64,000 nucleotides of DNA, from positions 744,001 through 808,000 of the forward strand of contig NC_030994.1 of NCBI RefSeq assembly GCF_000149955.1. The letters run 5' to 3'. The position numbers were made by a program, and so were the translations under genes. This DNA is from Fusarium oxysporum f. sp. lycopersici 4287 (Eukaryota > Ascomycota > Sordariomycetes > Hypocreales > Nectriaceae). Shown piece by piece: positions 19,174 through 30,062 of the stretch (positions are counted from its first letter, which is position 1; every line of letters starts with the position of its first letter). The notes beneath the pieces were generated by a model. It searched no databases. It was not told where the DNA came from and saw nothing but the letters and a program-made list of their open reading frames with translations.

Positions 19174-21402
19174 ATATCATCTGAAAGACTCAAAAGCCAT
19201 AGAAGCCGACTTGAGGCTCATTTAGTGAGATGGGTTACTTTCCAAGCTCAAAGCAGGAAGCTCAAAGAGGGCACATTAGCCGACGAACCCGAGTTCCCCA
19301 ACAAGACACATTTAATGATGTTACAAAATGAGGACCCTGTCACCTTCCGGACCGCATTAATGGCTTATAAGAAGAGGATGCGCTCCGGGTCTCGGGTTCC
19401 GCTCGAATTTGTGCATGTCTTGACATGTCGGCTCAGAAAGGCTGACTTTGAGAAGACACAAAAGTATGGCGGACCCTTACTTGAGAATGATGTCTCTATG
19501 ATAATAAAATCTCTTGGTCCGCCAGAATACTGGACAGAAAGTGTAAAACTTGCATTAAGTCTGAGTCTTGAAAATCGGAACCCTTGGGTCGCATCTGGTA
19601 TTCTTTCTGCTCTGAACGACTATCCAGAGATCATAGCGTCTTACATCGAAGCTATCTCCACCATTCTGGACTCTGACGATGCTAGTCTAAGATGGCGGAC
19701 CATGGTAAGGTTGAGCGGACAGAAGAACCTTCCTCAATCGACTCTTGACCGCATGGCAAAGTTTCTTTGCAGACCAGACGAGACACGTCTCGCAAGAGAA
19801 AGAGTGCTTGAGATCCTGACAGCTGAGTCTTACTGGACCAAATATCTGACTCTGAAGGCAAAAGAGGATGAAGGTGTTGAGAAACTAGGGGACGACTCAG
19901 TGGATCTTGTGCAGACTGGCTTGAAGCTCATCGAATACGGAAACCTAGAGAATGCGGCTATTGCAACCTTGGCACTTGGTTACCAAGACCAGCAACTACC
20001 GAGAAAGGCTATCAACAAAGTCTTGACGAACCTTTTACGAAATGATGTAGTTATTAGACTGGCTTCTTTGGATGCATTAGCTTGTCAGACAAATCTTGGG
20101 ATTGAAGATCTAAGAGCCGTTTCTGATCGTCTGGATAATCCGAACCGTGCGGTACAGCTTGCTGCCGTCAAAGCCCTTGAGGGGCGAAGTGAGCTATCAC
20201 GCATGGATGATACGCTATGCTCCCTTGTCAAGTTTTTGAGGGTCGGGTCTTTGGATATCGACTCAGAAATACGACTGATAGTGGAGAGAATTTTGCGATA
20301 CCAAGAGTTCCTACCCGTGAGAGTGATGGAACTTATGATCTGCTGTTTCAACGATGAGACTACTACACAAACAGGGCGCCAAAAGCCCCTATTTATCCCT
20401 GGAGGGTTCTCAGATGTTATGCCGCCATTCCCAGAAGCGGCACTCAATAAAGCCATCTTGTATCTTCGATCTGATCATCGGAAGATCCGGCGGGGGGCGC
20501 TATTGTTGTTCGACGGTCAATTAAAACTTCCTGAGACCGTGTTAAGAGCAATTATTGAGTGTTTGGTGGACGATTACGAGCCCATACGTCGGCAAGCGAT
20601 GAAAACCTTGGAGAGTCACCGATCGGATTTAAATGAGCGACTTTACTCGGCTATAGACTACCATCTGGATGTCGAAGATGGAACGAAGAGAGACTTGGTG
20701 TTCCATACCGCTTACAGAACAGCCGGTTGTGCGGAAGCTGTACTGCGAACCATTGAAAAAGCTCTACTTGATAAAGATAATCTCATACGACTCAATGCTC
20801 TTACATATTGGATCCAGCACCCAGACATTCCCGGCAGACTTCATGAGGCTGTGGCAGCCTGCTGTGAGGCCCTAACACACAAACACCCCAAAGGAAGGCA
20901 TGACATGATTAAGATGCTTTCTCGTGAGGCCAGGAGATTCTTCCCTGACACGAGGATCCTTTATGCTCTTGCGGAATTTCTTAACGATGACGACGTGGAT
21001 ATCCGGCGAGATACAGTCAGTTATCTTTCGCGGCATCCGAACGTACCTCCCAGAATAACTGCCCGGATAGCCTCGAAGATTTCAGAATTTCCGGATGATA
21101 TTTTCCAATACACCTCATCAATGACCATTCTTCTACAACATAACGATGCTTATGGAGCGACGTTAGCTAGAGCTAAAGTGGATGAACAGCTCAAATTTCT
21201 TCTCGAGAGGTCAGATACGATGCATATTGCGTGGTATATGAGGAATGGGCAGAGCCTGATTGAAACGGGTAGTGGTGTGATGTATAAAGAGTTGGAGAAT
21301 CCCAGGGCTTTTGCGAATGCGATTGAGAAGGCTAGGAAGAAGGCGGAGATGCCTGATGTTGTGGCAAGGGTGCCGTGGCAGTGGATGGGATTTGAGTGGT
21401 GA
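19174..21402 (+). CDS. HEAT-repeat C-terminal part of the NACHT gene
   Basis: From just after the TAA at 19171-19173 the same frame runs open for 742 codons to a TGA at 21400-21402. No ATG lies near its beginning (a GTG is at 19225), so it is unlikely to be independently translated. The sequence is a series of roughly 30-residue two-helix units with RxxA..AL and V/I-R patterns, as in HEAT repeats, which is the usual sensor domain of NACHT proteins. Either a nonsense change (for example CAA to TAA) split the gene, or a weak 60-nt intron at 19166-19225 (GTTCTT...TTTAG) removes the stop and keeps the frame. Confidence 0.75.
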   Translation: MSSERLKSHRSRLEAHLVRWVTFQAQSRKLKEGTLADEPEFPNKTHLMMLQNEDPVTFRTALMAYKKRMRSGSRVPLEFVHVLTCRLRKADFEKTQKYGGPLLENDVSMIIKSLGPPEYWTESVKLALSLSLENRNPWVASGILSALNDYPEIIASYIEAISTILDSDDASLRWRTMVRLSGQKNLPQSTLDRMAKFLCRPDETRLARERVLEILTAESYWTKYLTLKAKEDEGVEKLGDDSVDLVQTGLKLIEYGNLENAAIATLALGYQDQQLPRKAINKVLTNLLRNDVVIRLASLDALACQTNLGIEDLRAVSDRLDNPNRAVQLAAVKALEGRSELSRMDDTLCSLVKFLRVGSLDIDSEIRLIVERILRYQEFLPVRVMELMICCFNDETTTQTGRQKPLFIPGGFSDVMPPFPEAALNKAILYLRSDHRKIRRGALLLFDGQLKLPETVLRAIIECLVDDYEPIRRQAMKTLESHRSDLNERLYSAIDYHLDVEDGTKRDLVFHTAYRTAGCAEAVLRTIEKALLDKDNLIRLNALTYWIQHPDIPGRLHEAVAACCEALTHKHPKGRHDMIKMLSREARRFFPDTRILYALAEFLNDDDVDIRRDTVSYLSRHPNVPPRITARIASKISEFPDDIFQYTSSMTILLQHNDAYGATLARAKVDEQLKFLLERSDTMHIAWYMRNGQSLIETGSGVMYKELENPRAFANAIEKARKKAEMPDVVARVPWQWMGFEW

Positions 21403-21980
21403 CTTCTCAAGGGTAGTTCCCCGGAGAGAACAGTAACATCGGTTGGCCAAAATAAACTCATCAGAGAGTCCCCTCACCTTATGCTGACTTACCTTAACAC
21501 TTTTGTCGCTTAGGATGAAGGTCCTAAGATTTCGTCCCACGCCTAGAGAGTCTACAAGGGTCTCATGAGTCATTCTGAGATTAGCGAGGTATTTTAGTGA
21601 TGGATTACCCGGGCGTTGGGTTGATTATGGATACTATATACATTTCAGTTCTTGGTTATTTACTCAACATATGTGTTTGATAGTAGATCATTTCTCTTCA
21701 ATTTTTCTTCCTCAATACCTACTAATTTCTCTTATTGTCGCTATTGTAGGTCTAATTTTGGAACCCTCTGCTTAGCCCCCAGGATCATGGTGCTGCGCCC
21801 ATGCACTCAGCCTGTCAGGCCTTGCGGGATATCCACAGCTCTTACTGGCTGTTTAACGACACTTCAGCATGGGTGTATGCTGACATTCTGGTTCCCTCCG
21901 TTCAACATCAACTTTAATAACTCGAGCTCACTTATGAAAACTTATGGGATCATATCAAACTCGTATCATTCCCAGACAAA
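21403..21980. other. Intergenic stretch, nothing recognised
   Basis: This is the 3' region of the HEAT frame and the promoter of the HET gene. Short frames overlap it without recognisable features. Confidence 0.4.
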
Positions 21981-24504
21981 ATGGCATCCAATACGAAAAC
22001 ATGTTTTGTTGAGCGCAAGGACGCCATTCAGGTCCACGATCACTGTCCCGAGCGGCCCTATGTTGAGTTGGAAGTGCCGCAAGATGCAAAGAGAGTCACT
22101 GCAGTTACTTTCGGTGGCATATCTCGCGATCAAGGTCAGTGAATAGGCCATTGTCTTTCATCAGATGTAACTGACATGTCAAACAGGCTGGGCAGACAGA
22201 TCAGAAGCAGTTTCTTTCACCTGGTGGGACGCTTCAGTAAAGCGTCCTGAAGGCCGTGGAGATCTACGCACGATTACTGTACTCAACAACCGTCTTGCAA
22301 ACGATGAGCCCCAGAACTGGTCTGATCGATGGACTGTTTTTCATGGGCCAAGACGGCGACTCTGGATTGAAGCCCTGCGACCAGGCGATATTATTCAGTT
22401 GATTCCTCGAGCTATGTATATGGCATGGGTGAATATCATCGACGAGGGAAGCATCAAGATTGAATACGAACCTAAGGAGTTGGAGGAAGAACTCCAAGGC
22501 CTGCAACTTACCTCAAATGCTTCGCATTATGCTGGGGCGTTGAGTGTTGAGAGGCAGGATATTCGGCTTCTTCACGTTGAGCCAGGGACTTTTGATGACC
22601 CGATCAGATGTTCCTTTCGCGTGGCAAGCCTGAAGGAAGTCGAGGCCAAAGGGATCGACTTCCACGCACTGTCGTATTGCTGGGGAGATCCTACCGAGCG
22701 AGAGGAGATTTTCTTATCGAAAGAAGGTGACTTCGACAATGAAAAAGAGGGGATGTCCTTTAGTATCGGAAAGTCTGCTGCCCAGGCTCTGCGCCGCTTG
22801 AGACTAGAGAGAGACACTTTGGTCATTTGGATCGATGCTGTGTGTATCAACCAGGATGATCTTCAAGAAAGAGCACAACAGGTTACGCTCATGAGTCAAA
22901 TTTACTCTTTGGCCTCCGTCGTTCATATCTGGCTTGGAGAGGATAACCACGGCGTTGAAGCTTGCTTGAAGCTTATCCGAGATATCTGCAACTCAAACTC
23001 CGGACTATGTCAAGGCGGTGAACAATGCTCATGCGCTGGAACAGCCCACTCAGCTCCCCTTGAAGAGGTTAGGGCGTATGAGCAAAGCAAGAAGAATGAG
23101 GGTAAGGCTATCTCATTCAAGGGGATGTTGGAAGTCTTCGACATCCACTTGAAGACTTGGACAAGGGAGATCATAGACCTTGCGGGCTGGTATGGGAACA
23201 CGCAACTATCGTTCCTCATGAGCACTCTCTATGAGAACCCATGGTTCACGAGAGTATGGGTTATCCAGGAAGCTCTATCAGCAAAACAACCCTTCATTCA
23301 CTGCTCGGGGGAGCAGGTCCCCTGGGAAGAAGTGGTGCAAGTCAGCAACTGGCTTGAGAATCCGGGATACTCCAGCCAAAACCCCCATATTGTCTCACAG
23401 CAGATTTCCATGGCGGCTATTTGGAAGACTTTGAAACCAAAGGGAAAGACTACGGAGGTTCCGACTACTCCAATCGAAACACAGGATACGAACGAGTTAT
23501 CGAGTATTTTAGAAGTGTTTCTTTCGGGCCTGGATCTCAAAGCAACCGATCCTCGGGATAAACTGTTTGCTTTACTGACCTTTGCGAATGAGACGCATGA
23601 TACTACGAAGTTGGATGACTTGATTCGACCTAACTACGACAAGTCCAAGGAGAGAGTATTTGCTGACTTTACGCGCTGGTGGATCCGAGAGCACAACTCA
23701 GTGGCTATCTTGTCGTCTATCCATTGTCAACCATCACGAACTTGGGTCAAGATTCTGGGGCCCGAAGCCCAAGATCCAGTGTCGAACCGACCAACTTGGT
23801 CTGTTGACAGCGGAGGAAGCTCAAGACGGACGCAGGCCAATTTGAACGCCCGCTTCAAATTCAAAGCAGCAGGCGAAACAAAGCCAGACCTTGACCTCCT
23901 CAAAACCGACGATCCTCTTGTTCTTCGACTTTTAGGTCTTCACGTTACCGAGATCAAGAACATTAGCCACGCACCTATCGAGTACATATACCCTTACCAA
24001 AGCCCTGTCGAAAAGCAAAGCGAATTATCTCAAGTCTTCGATAAGATCTTCGATCCCTGTGCCCTGTCACCATTCTGGTCAAGAAACCAGAGTCCAGATG
24101 GCTTCAAAACAGAAAGCAATGAGACATGCAACATGAAATACCTTGACCATATGCGCTCTCACTGGAACTACCGTGCGCGAGAACCACTCGAAGTGCTGAA
24201 GCCAAGCGCCGGCAAAGAGTTGGAGCACTACAAGACGAATAAGCTTCCAACATGCATGGAACCTTGTTTCTTTGCCACGACTTCGGGGTTGTTTGGATTG
24301 TGCCCTTGGCGATCGAAGGAGGGAGATGTGATCGTGTTGCTTGATGGAGGTAATGTGCCTTATTTGCTGAGGCCTGTTGATGAGCAGAAGTTTGAGTTGG
24401 TTGGTGAGTGTTTTGTCCAGGGGATTATGCATGGGGAGATATTGGAGGGGTTGGCGAAGCTTGGGGACGGGCTTGGGAAGAGACAGGTTTTCAGTATCGT
24501 TTGA
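21981..24504 (+). CDS. HET (heterokaryon incompatibility) domain protein
   Basis: Two exons, 21981-22134 and 22187-24504, give 823 aa. The GTCAGT...AACAG intron is in frame. The N-terminal 170 residues form a beta-rich domain (TWWDASVKRP, RPGDIIQLIPRA) often found ahead of HET. The HET domain follows: LSYCWGD, then a block with IWIDAVCINQDD, then QIYSLASVVHIWLGE. A later segment (WFTRVWVIQEAL, DPRDKLFALL) completes the family pattern. HET domains are TIR-like and trigger cell death in non-self recognition. It lies downstream of the NACHT-HEAT gene on the same strand, which fits a recognition island. Confidence 0.9.
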
Positions 24505-24686
24505 GGATCCATTTGTAGTAAGCAAGCGATTTCGCAAATTGGTAATTATTTCAATTTTGGGACTGTGATTCTGGGATATACATAGTCTGAACAGCATATG
24601 TAAAGGTTTAACCAGAAAATTAATCTTTAACGCTATGGAGTCACTGTACAAAGTAAATTCTGCCACTACAAAGAGATACAACCCCC

Positions 24687-26258
24687 TCACGATCTCAAGT
24701 ACCTATATCCATAGTAGCCAAGAATGCCCGTCCCCGACACGGCAGTTGTCAAGATAAACACCAAGCTCGTCACAATACCTTGCTCGAAGAAACCAAGCTT
24801 CGTTCCCTTGAGCTTCCGCTTCATCTCGGGAAGTCTCTTTGTAGCTTCCTGATCCAGCGCACTTAGCTCTCTGGTTGAAGTTGTGTTGACAATCTTGTCG
24901 AGCTTGTTGTCAGTGGCGGATTTGGTAAGATACTTGGGTTTTAGACGGGAGAAGAGATCTTGGTGGTAGATGTTGTTGGTTCCAGACTGGGGAGGAATGC
25001 CGGATGGTGCGGTGGGGGAGTCTGGGCTGTTAGTACTGTTTCTGAAAGGGACGGGTTTGTGAACTTACAAAGAAGTTTGGTTGGAATGTGGTTGACAAAG
25101 CTCACGGCTGTATCCACGAATTGGCATAGATATTTGGCCATAGCGGGATTGGTGAAGATATAAGCAGCGGCCAGAGATCCAATGCTAGAAAGGTCAGCCA
25201 TGTTCATCCAAACAGGGGTCTTCATACTTACTCTCTCGAAGTATCAATAGCATCATCCATACTAGTAACAGCATGTACAATAAGCGTCGTCTCATCAACC
25301 TTTTGGCTCAGCAAACTCGATTGTCTGCTCTCAACATCAAGAATCACACCATTCGATCCAGAAAGCACAACATGCACAGAATCATCCTTCTCAACCTCTT
25401 TCGACAATGCAGATTTAGGAGCCTTGGACTTGTTCGGTGAGTTGGCTAGGAACTCAGTGCTCTGCTGCACAAGAGCGCGGAGTAAATCCTTCTTGACCCA
25501 TTCGTTGACGAGAACGACGTCAGGGGCGTAGGGGGCTTTGCCTTGCAGGCTGAAACGTGCGGATACAAGAGCTTTGGCGGCGGCTTGGATATCTGCGTCT
25601 CGTTCCACGAATGCAACTACTGGTGCTTCGGGGTCTGAGACGAGGTGGTCTTTCAGAATGGGGCCGTCTGAGCCATTTTGGGAGACGCGGATGTGAGGAA
25701 GGTTGATATCTTCTGCTGTGACTTCTTGGTTTGAGACTGTGAAAATATCTCTATCCAAAGACTTGGCGATCAGGTCTAGCACGATCTTTGGTGTTTCACG
25801 TAGTGAGTTTTGAGCCTATACTCATTAGTTTCATATTATCACAAATAAGCAAAGGAACATACCTGCACAACAACACAGTTCCCAGCCGCAAGAGCCGGTG
25901 CCAACGCCGCGATCAATGCATAAAAGAAGGCATGATACGCCGGCTCAATGACAACAACACCAATAGGTTCCCGACTAGTAACATCGTCATGGCCCTTCGT
26001 AACAGCATACTCATCCTCAATCGCCTTGACCGGATCAAGCGATTCATGCGCGTCCGCAATAGCCTGCAGAGCAAGCCAATACTCAACCTTTACCTCAGCA
26101 GTTTGATGTTTCGTATCTTTTGCGATAGCATCTTGAATCTGCACCGCTTTATCCGCTAACGCGCTGTGAAGATTTCTGAGTTGGTCTTTTCGGTAGAACG
26201 GGTTGTGAAGACGCCCGTCGATGGCTGCTGATCTAATTGCTGCGAGTGATTTCGACAT
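24687..26258 (-). CDS. ALDH-superfamily protein with C-terminal membrane anchor
   Basis: Four exons (26258-25863, 25815-25232, 25184-25069 and 25021-24687) join in frame to 476 aa. The fold is that of aldehyde dehydrogenases: AAIDGRLHNPFYRKDQL near the start, REPIGVVVIEP, ALAPALAAGNCVVVQ, then LVSARFSLQGKAPYAPDVVLVNE. Where classical ALDHs have the nucleophile (GQ-x-C), this one reads GKAP with no Cys, so NAD-dependent aldehyde oxidation by the usual mechanism is doubtful. The last 30 residues form one hydrophobic segment with a short basic end, suggesting a tail anchor. It shares a divergent promoter containing the 13-mer with the gene at 26603. Confidence 0.85.
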
Positions 26259-26602
26259 TGTGATGATGATGGTGATTGGCACTAAGCTGATGTTGGAAAT
26301 TGGAGATGTGTTGAGATACTTGAGGACCCCCATTTTGTGATGCTAAGAGCTCAAGAGTTAGAGGGACAAGTTGGGGTTGACTCCGGGGACCCCGGATTCT
26401 CCATCGGTTCGGGTGAGGAGGTCTCCGCGTCGTACTCCTCCACATCCCGAGTGGAGGTCTCATCAAACGATAATGCCCCGAATCAGCCGGTAGAGTTTGA
26501 ACGGCAAATGAGAATAAGGCAAAAATGCAACCTCAGTAAATTTACCAACACGTCTATCAATTCCTGCCCCAGAATCTCAAACTTGACATCAACATCTTCA
26601 CC
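26259..26602. other. Divergent promoter of ALDH-like gene and small gene
   Basis: It holds a near-perfect palindrome CCGGGGACCCCGG around 26385 and the 13-mer at 26438-26450, which is extended into an inverted repeat. No gene. Confidence 0.55.
26438..26450 (-). promoter_or_regulatory. Shared 13-mer (copy 1), probable regulator site
   Basis: TCGGGATGTGGAG on the minus strand, identical to copies at 28156 and 38868. It is followed by GTGGAG, so CTCCAC and GTGGAG form an inverted repeat around it (26438-26456). It lies 180 bp from the ALDH start and 153 bp from the start of the 26603 gene. Confidence 0.65.
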
Positions 26603-27014
26603 ATGTCGACCACTACAGTAACTCACACGCAAAACGGCGACTTTCACAGCTCCATCCTTCGCGATTACGAGCTTCACCACTCTCAAGCTCGCGAGGAATC
26701 GCCGGATTGTCGAACATCGCCTGTGACGTCCGCAGAGCACCCGGAATTTGATCTGCCGCATCGTCGTGTGCCTGAGTATAGGCCGCTTAATCGGGACGCC
26801 GCGCATGTCAATGGTGTTCGCGTCTATACGAGCACGGCTGAGAGGTTCTTCATCACTGCTATGTTTAGAGGCCTGAGTGTCAACGCTGTAAGTGTAATTG
26901 ATAGATTTTATGAGTATGAGCTGATTTTAGAAGAGCGCTGCTCAGTATTGGAGGGCGTCGATTGGAAGGTTTACGGATAAGGTTTGGAAATATCAGGTTG
27001 GAGGAGAGTTTTAG
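26603..27014 (+). CDS. Small protein of unknown function in the metabolic cluster
   Basis: Two exons, 26603-26887 and 26931-27014, give 122 aa. The 43-nt intron has a GTAAGT donor and CTGAT...TTTAG end. Without splicing, the frame would run to 26980 with an unrelated end. Residues 1-75 are polar and disordered-looking; the second half is helical with aromatic residues (ITAMFRGLSVNA, then AQYWRASIGRFTDKVW). I do not recognise it. Its place opposite the ALDH-like gene, across a promoter with the shared 13-mer, suggests co-expression with the cluster. Confidence 0.6.
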
Positions 27015-27411
27015 ACCAGCAGTTGAATTGCTTGAGGGTCGGAGTTTACTATTGAATTTCTTTTATTATTCAACCATATATCAGATTTATCGAATTCTCT
27101 CATTTTTCAGTCTGGCTTTTGTTATATGCTTCCAACTTGCAATTTCTGTTGTAAGAGACAGCTCAAGTAGTCAAAGCTAGACCTATGGGCATTTAGATCA
27201 TTTGAATACGATTCTACAAATGACTCTATGATTCGGCCATATATGAAGCTATATTTTACTTCAAGGTTCTTTAAGAAAATATCAAAAGCTCTCAGTTTTC
27301 ATGACCGTGATTAAGGTATGGCGTTGTACTTAATAGAAAGTTGCCAGGCATTTACACATGACAAACATCATCATTTATTTACACTCGTTCTTAGGCCAAA
27401 ATCAAATCTAT
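27015..27411. other. Intergenic stretch, nothing recognised
   Basis: An AT-rich convergent 3' region between the small gene and the cupin gene. Confidence 0.4.
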
Positions 27412-27963
27412 CTACTCGGAAGCCTTAACGCCCTCCATATTTCCATAATCCTCACCCAACTCCTTACCTCCAACATCAGGCTTCGTCGACGGCAAAAGCA
27501 CATACAACATCCTCGCCCACTCCGTCTCACTAGTGTTTCTCCACGCATGCATAGTAGCCCTCTGCACACAGACATCACCCCTCTTCAAGACCTTCTTATC
27601 CCCCGAATCCAAAATCAACTCCACCTCACCCTCCAGCACAACACCGTAGTCAAGACTCACAGTGCGATGCATAGGTGAAACATGACCAGGGCACATATCG
27701 ACATAGCGGAGGATAGTGCCGGTTGAGATACTGAGCCCTGGTTGGTTGGTCAGGAAGCCTTGGTAGGATTCCACGTCGGCGTTGTTGGTGAGCTTGGCGG
27801 GGAACTCTTTTGTGGCGTAGCCTAGTGCGAAGTGTGCTTCGCCGTTGGGGAGGGCGTAGAAGGGCGCGTCTGAGTTGATTGATGTGTCGATTATGGCTTT
27901 GCCTTCATCATTGTGTGTTGTGATGATGCGTTGGGTTTGTCTGAGTTTGCCGTTGAGAGCCAT
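27412..27963 (-). CDS. Cupin-domain protein
   Basis: A single-exon gene for 183 aa. Residues 85-160 form one conserved beta-barrel: RYVDMCPGHVSPMHRT, then DYGVVLEGEVELILDSG and KRGDVCVQRATMHAWRN. The histidines of these blocks are candidate metal ligands. Small single-domain cupins of this sort act as dioxygenases, isomerases or decarboxylases and are common in aromatic and polyketide pathways; the exact reaction cannot be read from sequence. It is divergent from the FAH-family gene across a promoter holding the second copy of the 13-mer. Confidence 0.85.
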   Translation of the reverse strand: MALNGKLRQTQRIITTHNDEGKAIIDTSINSDAPFYALPNGEAHFALGYATKEFPAKLTNNADVESYQGFLTNQPGLSISTGTILRYVDMCPGHVSPMHRTVSLDYGVVLEGEVELILDSGDKKVLKRGDVCVQRATMHAWRNTSETEWARMLYVLLPSTKPDVGGKELGEDYGNMEGVKASE

Positions 27964-28379
27964 TGTGAATTTTTGTAGTTGACAAACTTGGTATATAGCT
28001 GATTATGGCAGATATTCTGTAAGTTTCCCCCGAATATTGTTCGAAATTGATGCAGTCCTCTAGTTCTATTTCTCCTCATCATTTTATGTCAACCGCCGGA
28101 TATACGACCTCACTTTTCCTTACATACCCGGGACCATCTCCCCTCAATTTACTCATCGGGATGTGGAGGGCGTCAGTATCAACCGATTGCCGATCGTCCA
28201 CTTAACCCATCGCGGGGTTCTTCGGAATTCAGTCCTCGGGATAGGATAGGTGACTAATGAACGATGAATAATACGTGACTAGAATTGAGTTGAAGAGAAC
28301 TATCATTTTTGCCATCTTAATTAACTGTTACGTTCCGAATGAATCGACGATTGATTATCCATCTAGAACAATAAACACT
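27964..28379. other. Divergent promoter of cupin and FAH-family genes
   Basis: It contains the 13-mer copy at 28156-28168 and other CGGGA/TCCCG words nearby. No gene is seen. Confidence 0.5.
28156..28168 (+). promoter_or_regulatory. Shared 13-mer (copy 2)
   Basis: TCGGGATGTGGAG, exact match to copies 1 and 3. It is 193 bp from the cupin start and 212 bp from the FAH-family start, near the middle of the divergent promoter. Confidence 0.65.
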
Positions 28380-29718
28380 ATGGCAGCCACAGACTTTGCT
28401 CACCATTTCACCGAGAAGAACATTCCTTTCGGAATAGCTTCCTCTCAGTCTCATAAGACTCCCCAGGCTGCCACCAGACTCGGAAATACTGTGATATTCC
28501 TGAATGATCTCGTGGAAGAGTTATTCAAGGGTGTTGATGGCCTCCCTAGAGGTGTACTTAACGAGCAGACTCTGAATTCTTTTGCAGCTCTTCCCAAAAC
28601 TGTGCATCAACATGTAAGGAAGCAAATCCAACAAACCTATCAACAAAATGGCCTCGATGGTTTCCCTTCAGGCAGCAAAGAAGATATCAATTCTGTGACG
28701 ATGCATTTGCCTGTGGAAATCAAAGACTTTGCGGGTATGAAAGACCCCTTTCGTTACTGTTATAAAACACTAAATTTCAAACAGACTTCTCCTGCTCTCT
28801 TGACCACGTCATAAATGCAGGGCGTATAGTAGTCAACAACGGAACGCCACCACCCGGCTTCTTCAAGTTCCCAGTTGGATATCAAGGCCGAACAGGCTCT
28901 ATCGTGGTTTCAGGAACAGATATTGAGCGTCCTTATGGACAGTTCAAGAACCCTGCTGCAACTGAAACGGATAATCCTATCATTTATGCACCGTCTCAGA
29001 AGGTTGATTATGAAGTTGAGCTTGCAGCCGTTGTTGGAAAGCCGCTGGGCATGAGGCAGAGACTTCATGCTAAGGATGCTGAGGAGCATATTTTTGGTTT
29101 TTTAATTCTTAATGATTGGAGTGGTAAGCACTTAGCCAACCTACTTATGGAGATGGACAACTAACAGATTTAGCTCGTGATATCCAAGGTTTTGAAATGT
29201 TCCCTCTCGGCCCTTTCAACGGCAAGAGTCTAGGAACTTCCATCTCTCCCTGGATTATTACCCTTGATGCTCTAGAGCCCTTCAGAACCAAGGCCCAAGA
29301 GCAGAAGGCTATATCAGCCTCATACCTCCAGCATCCCAACCCCTCAACATTCTCCATCAACTTGAAAGTTGAAGTCTTGGCAAACAACAACTCCACAACA
29401 CTTGGTGTTTGTCCAGTCGAGTCTCTATACTGGACTCCTCAGCAAATGGTTGCGCACTCAGTTAGTTCGGGAAGTGCGCTTAGGACCGGTGATCTTCTGG
29501 CCACGGGTACTGTTTCTGGTTCTGAGGAGACAAGCAGAGGTTGTATGCTTGAATCAACGGAGGGCGGCAGCAAGCCTGTCACTTTGAGTGATGGGTTGAA
29601 AAGGGGATTTCTTGAGGATGGCGATGTCGTGAGGATAACGGGATCTGTGGGTGGAGATGGATCAGGTATTGGATTTGGTGAATGCATTGGCCAGCTTACT
29701 CCTGCTCGTCCTTATTGA
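28380..29718 (+). CDS. Fumarylacetoacetase-family hydrolase
   Basis: Three exons, 28380-28734, 28785-29123 and 29174-29718, join in frame to 412 aa, close to the usual length of fumarylacetoacetase. The N-terminal SH3-like part includes FGIASSQ and RLGNTVIFL. The catalytic part has DFADFSCSLDHVINAG, PSQKVDYEVELAAVVG, FGFLILNDWSARDIQ and, near the end, GLKRGFLEDGDVVRITG. It should hydrolyse a C-C bond in a fumaryl- or acyl-acetoacetate-type product. Fungal homogentisate pathways have a very similar enzyme, so this may be a paralogue recruited to the cluster. Confidence 0.92.
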
Positions 29719-30062
29719 GTTTGATGTTATAGATACTTGAAGAATAGAGAGTCTTATGTTATTCAATGCATGTTATTTTCGTATCAATTCAAATGGCTGA
29801 CTAAGGCCATAAATATCTATTCCTTGTGTGTGATCTGGGCCCCCTATCTAGTTGTTGAGGTGAATGTTTCCCTTTCGCGAAGTGCGAACCCTTATATAAC
29901 CTGAGTCTCCTTCAAATACTGTTTTCAAAACTTTATTTCCACCAACAAATATGGTCAGAACACCAGGCATCACCTGCTAATCAGATACACAACTCAGCAT
30001 AGAATCAAAAGGCTTCCTACTATGAAATGCTGACCTAAATATGCGTACAAAACTTAAACTCG
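29719..30062. other. Intergenic stretch, nothing recognised
   Basis: A convergent 3' region between the FAH-family gene and the monooxygenase fusion gene. Confidence 0.4.

Noticed and set aside
21652..22146. 164-codon plus-strand frame ahead of the HET gene
   Set aside because: It overlaps the true first HET exon in another frame; splicing from 21981 gives the expected N-terminal domain.
24941..25026. Short ALDH C-terminus ending TAA at 24941
   Set aside because: Using acceptor CCCAG at 25022 instead keeps a longer frame with a coherent helix and membrane anchor and a normal total length.
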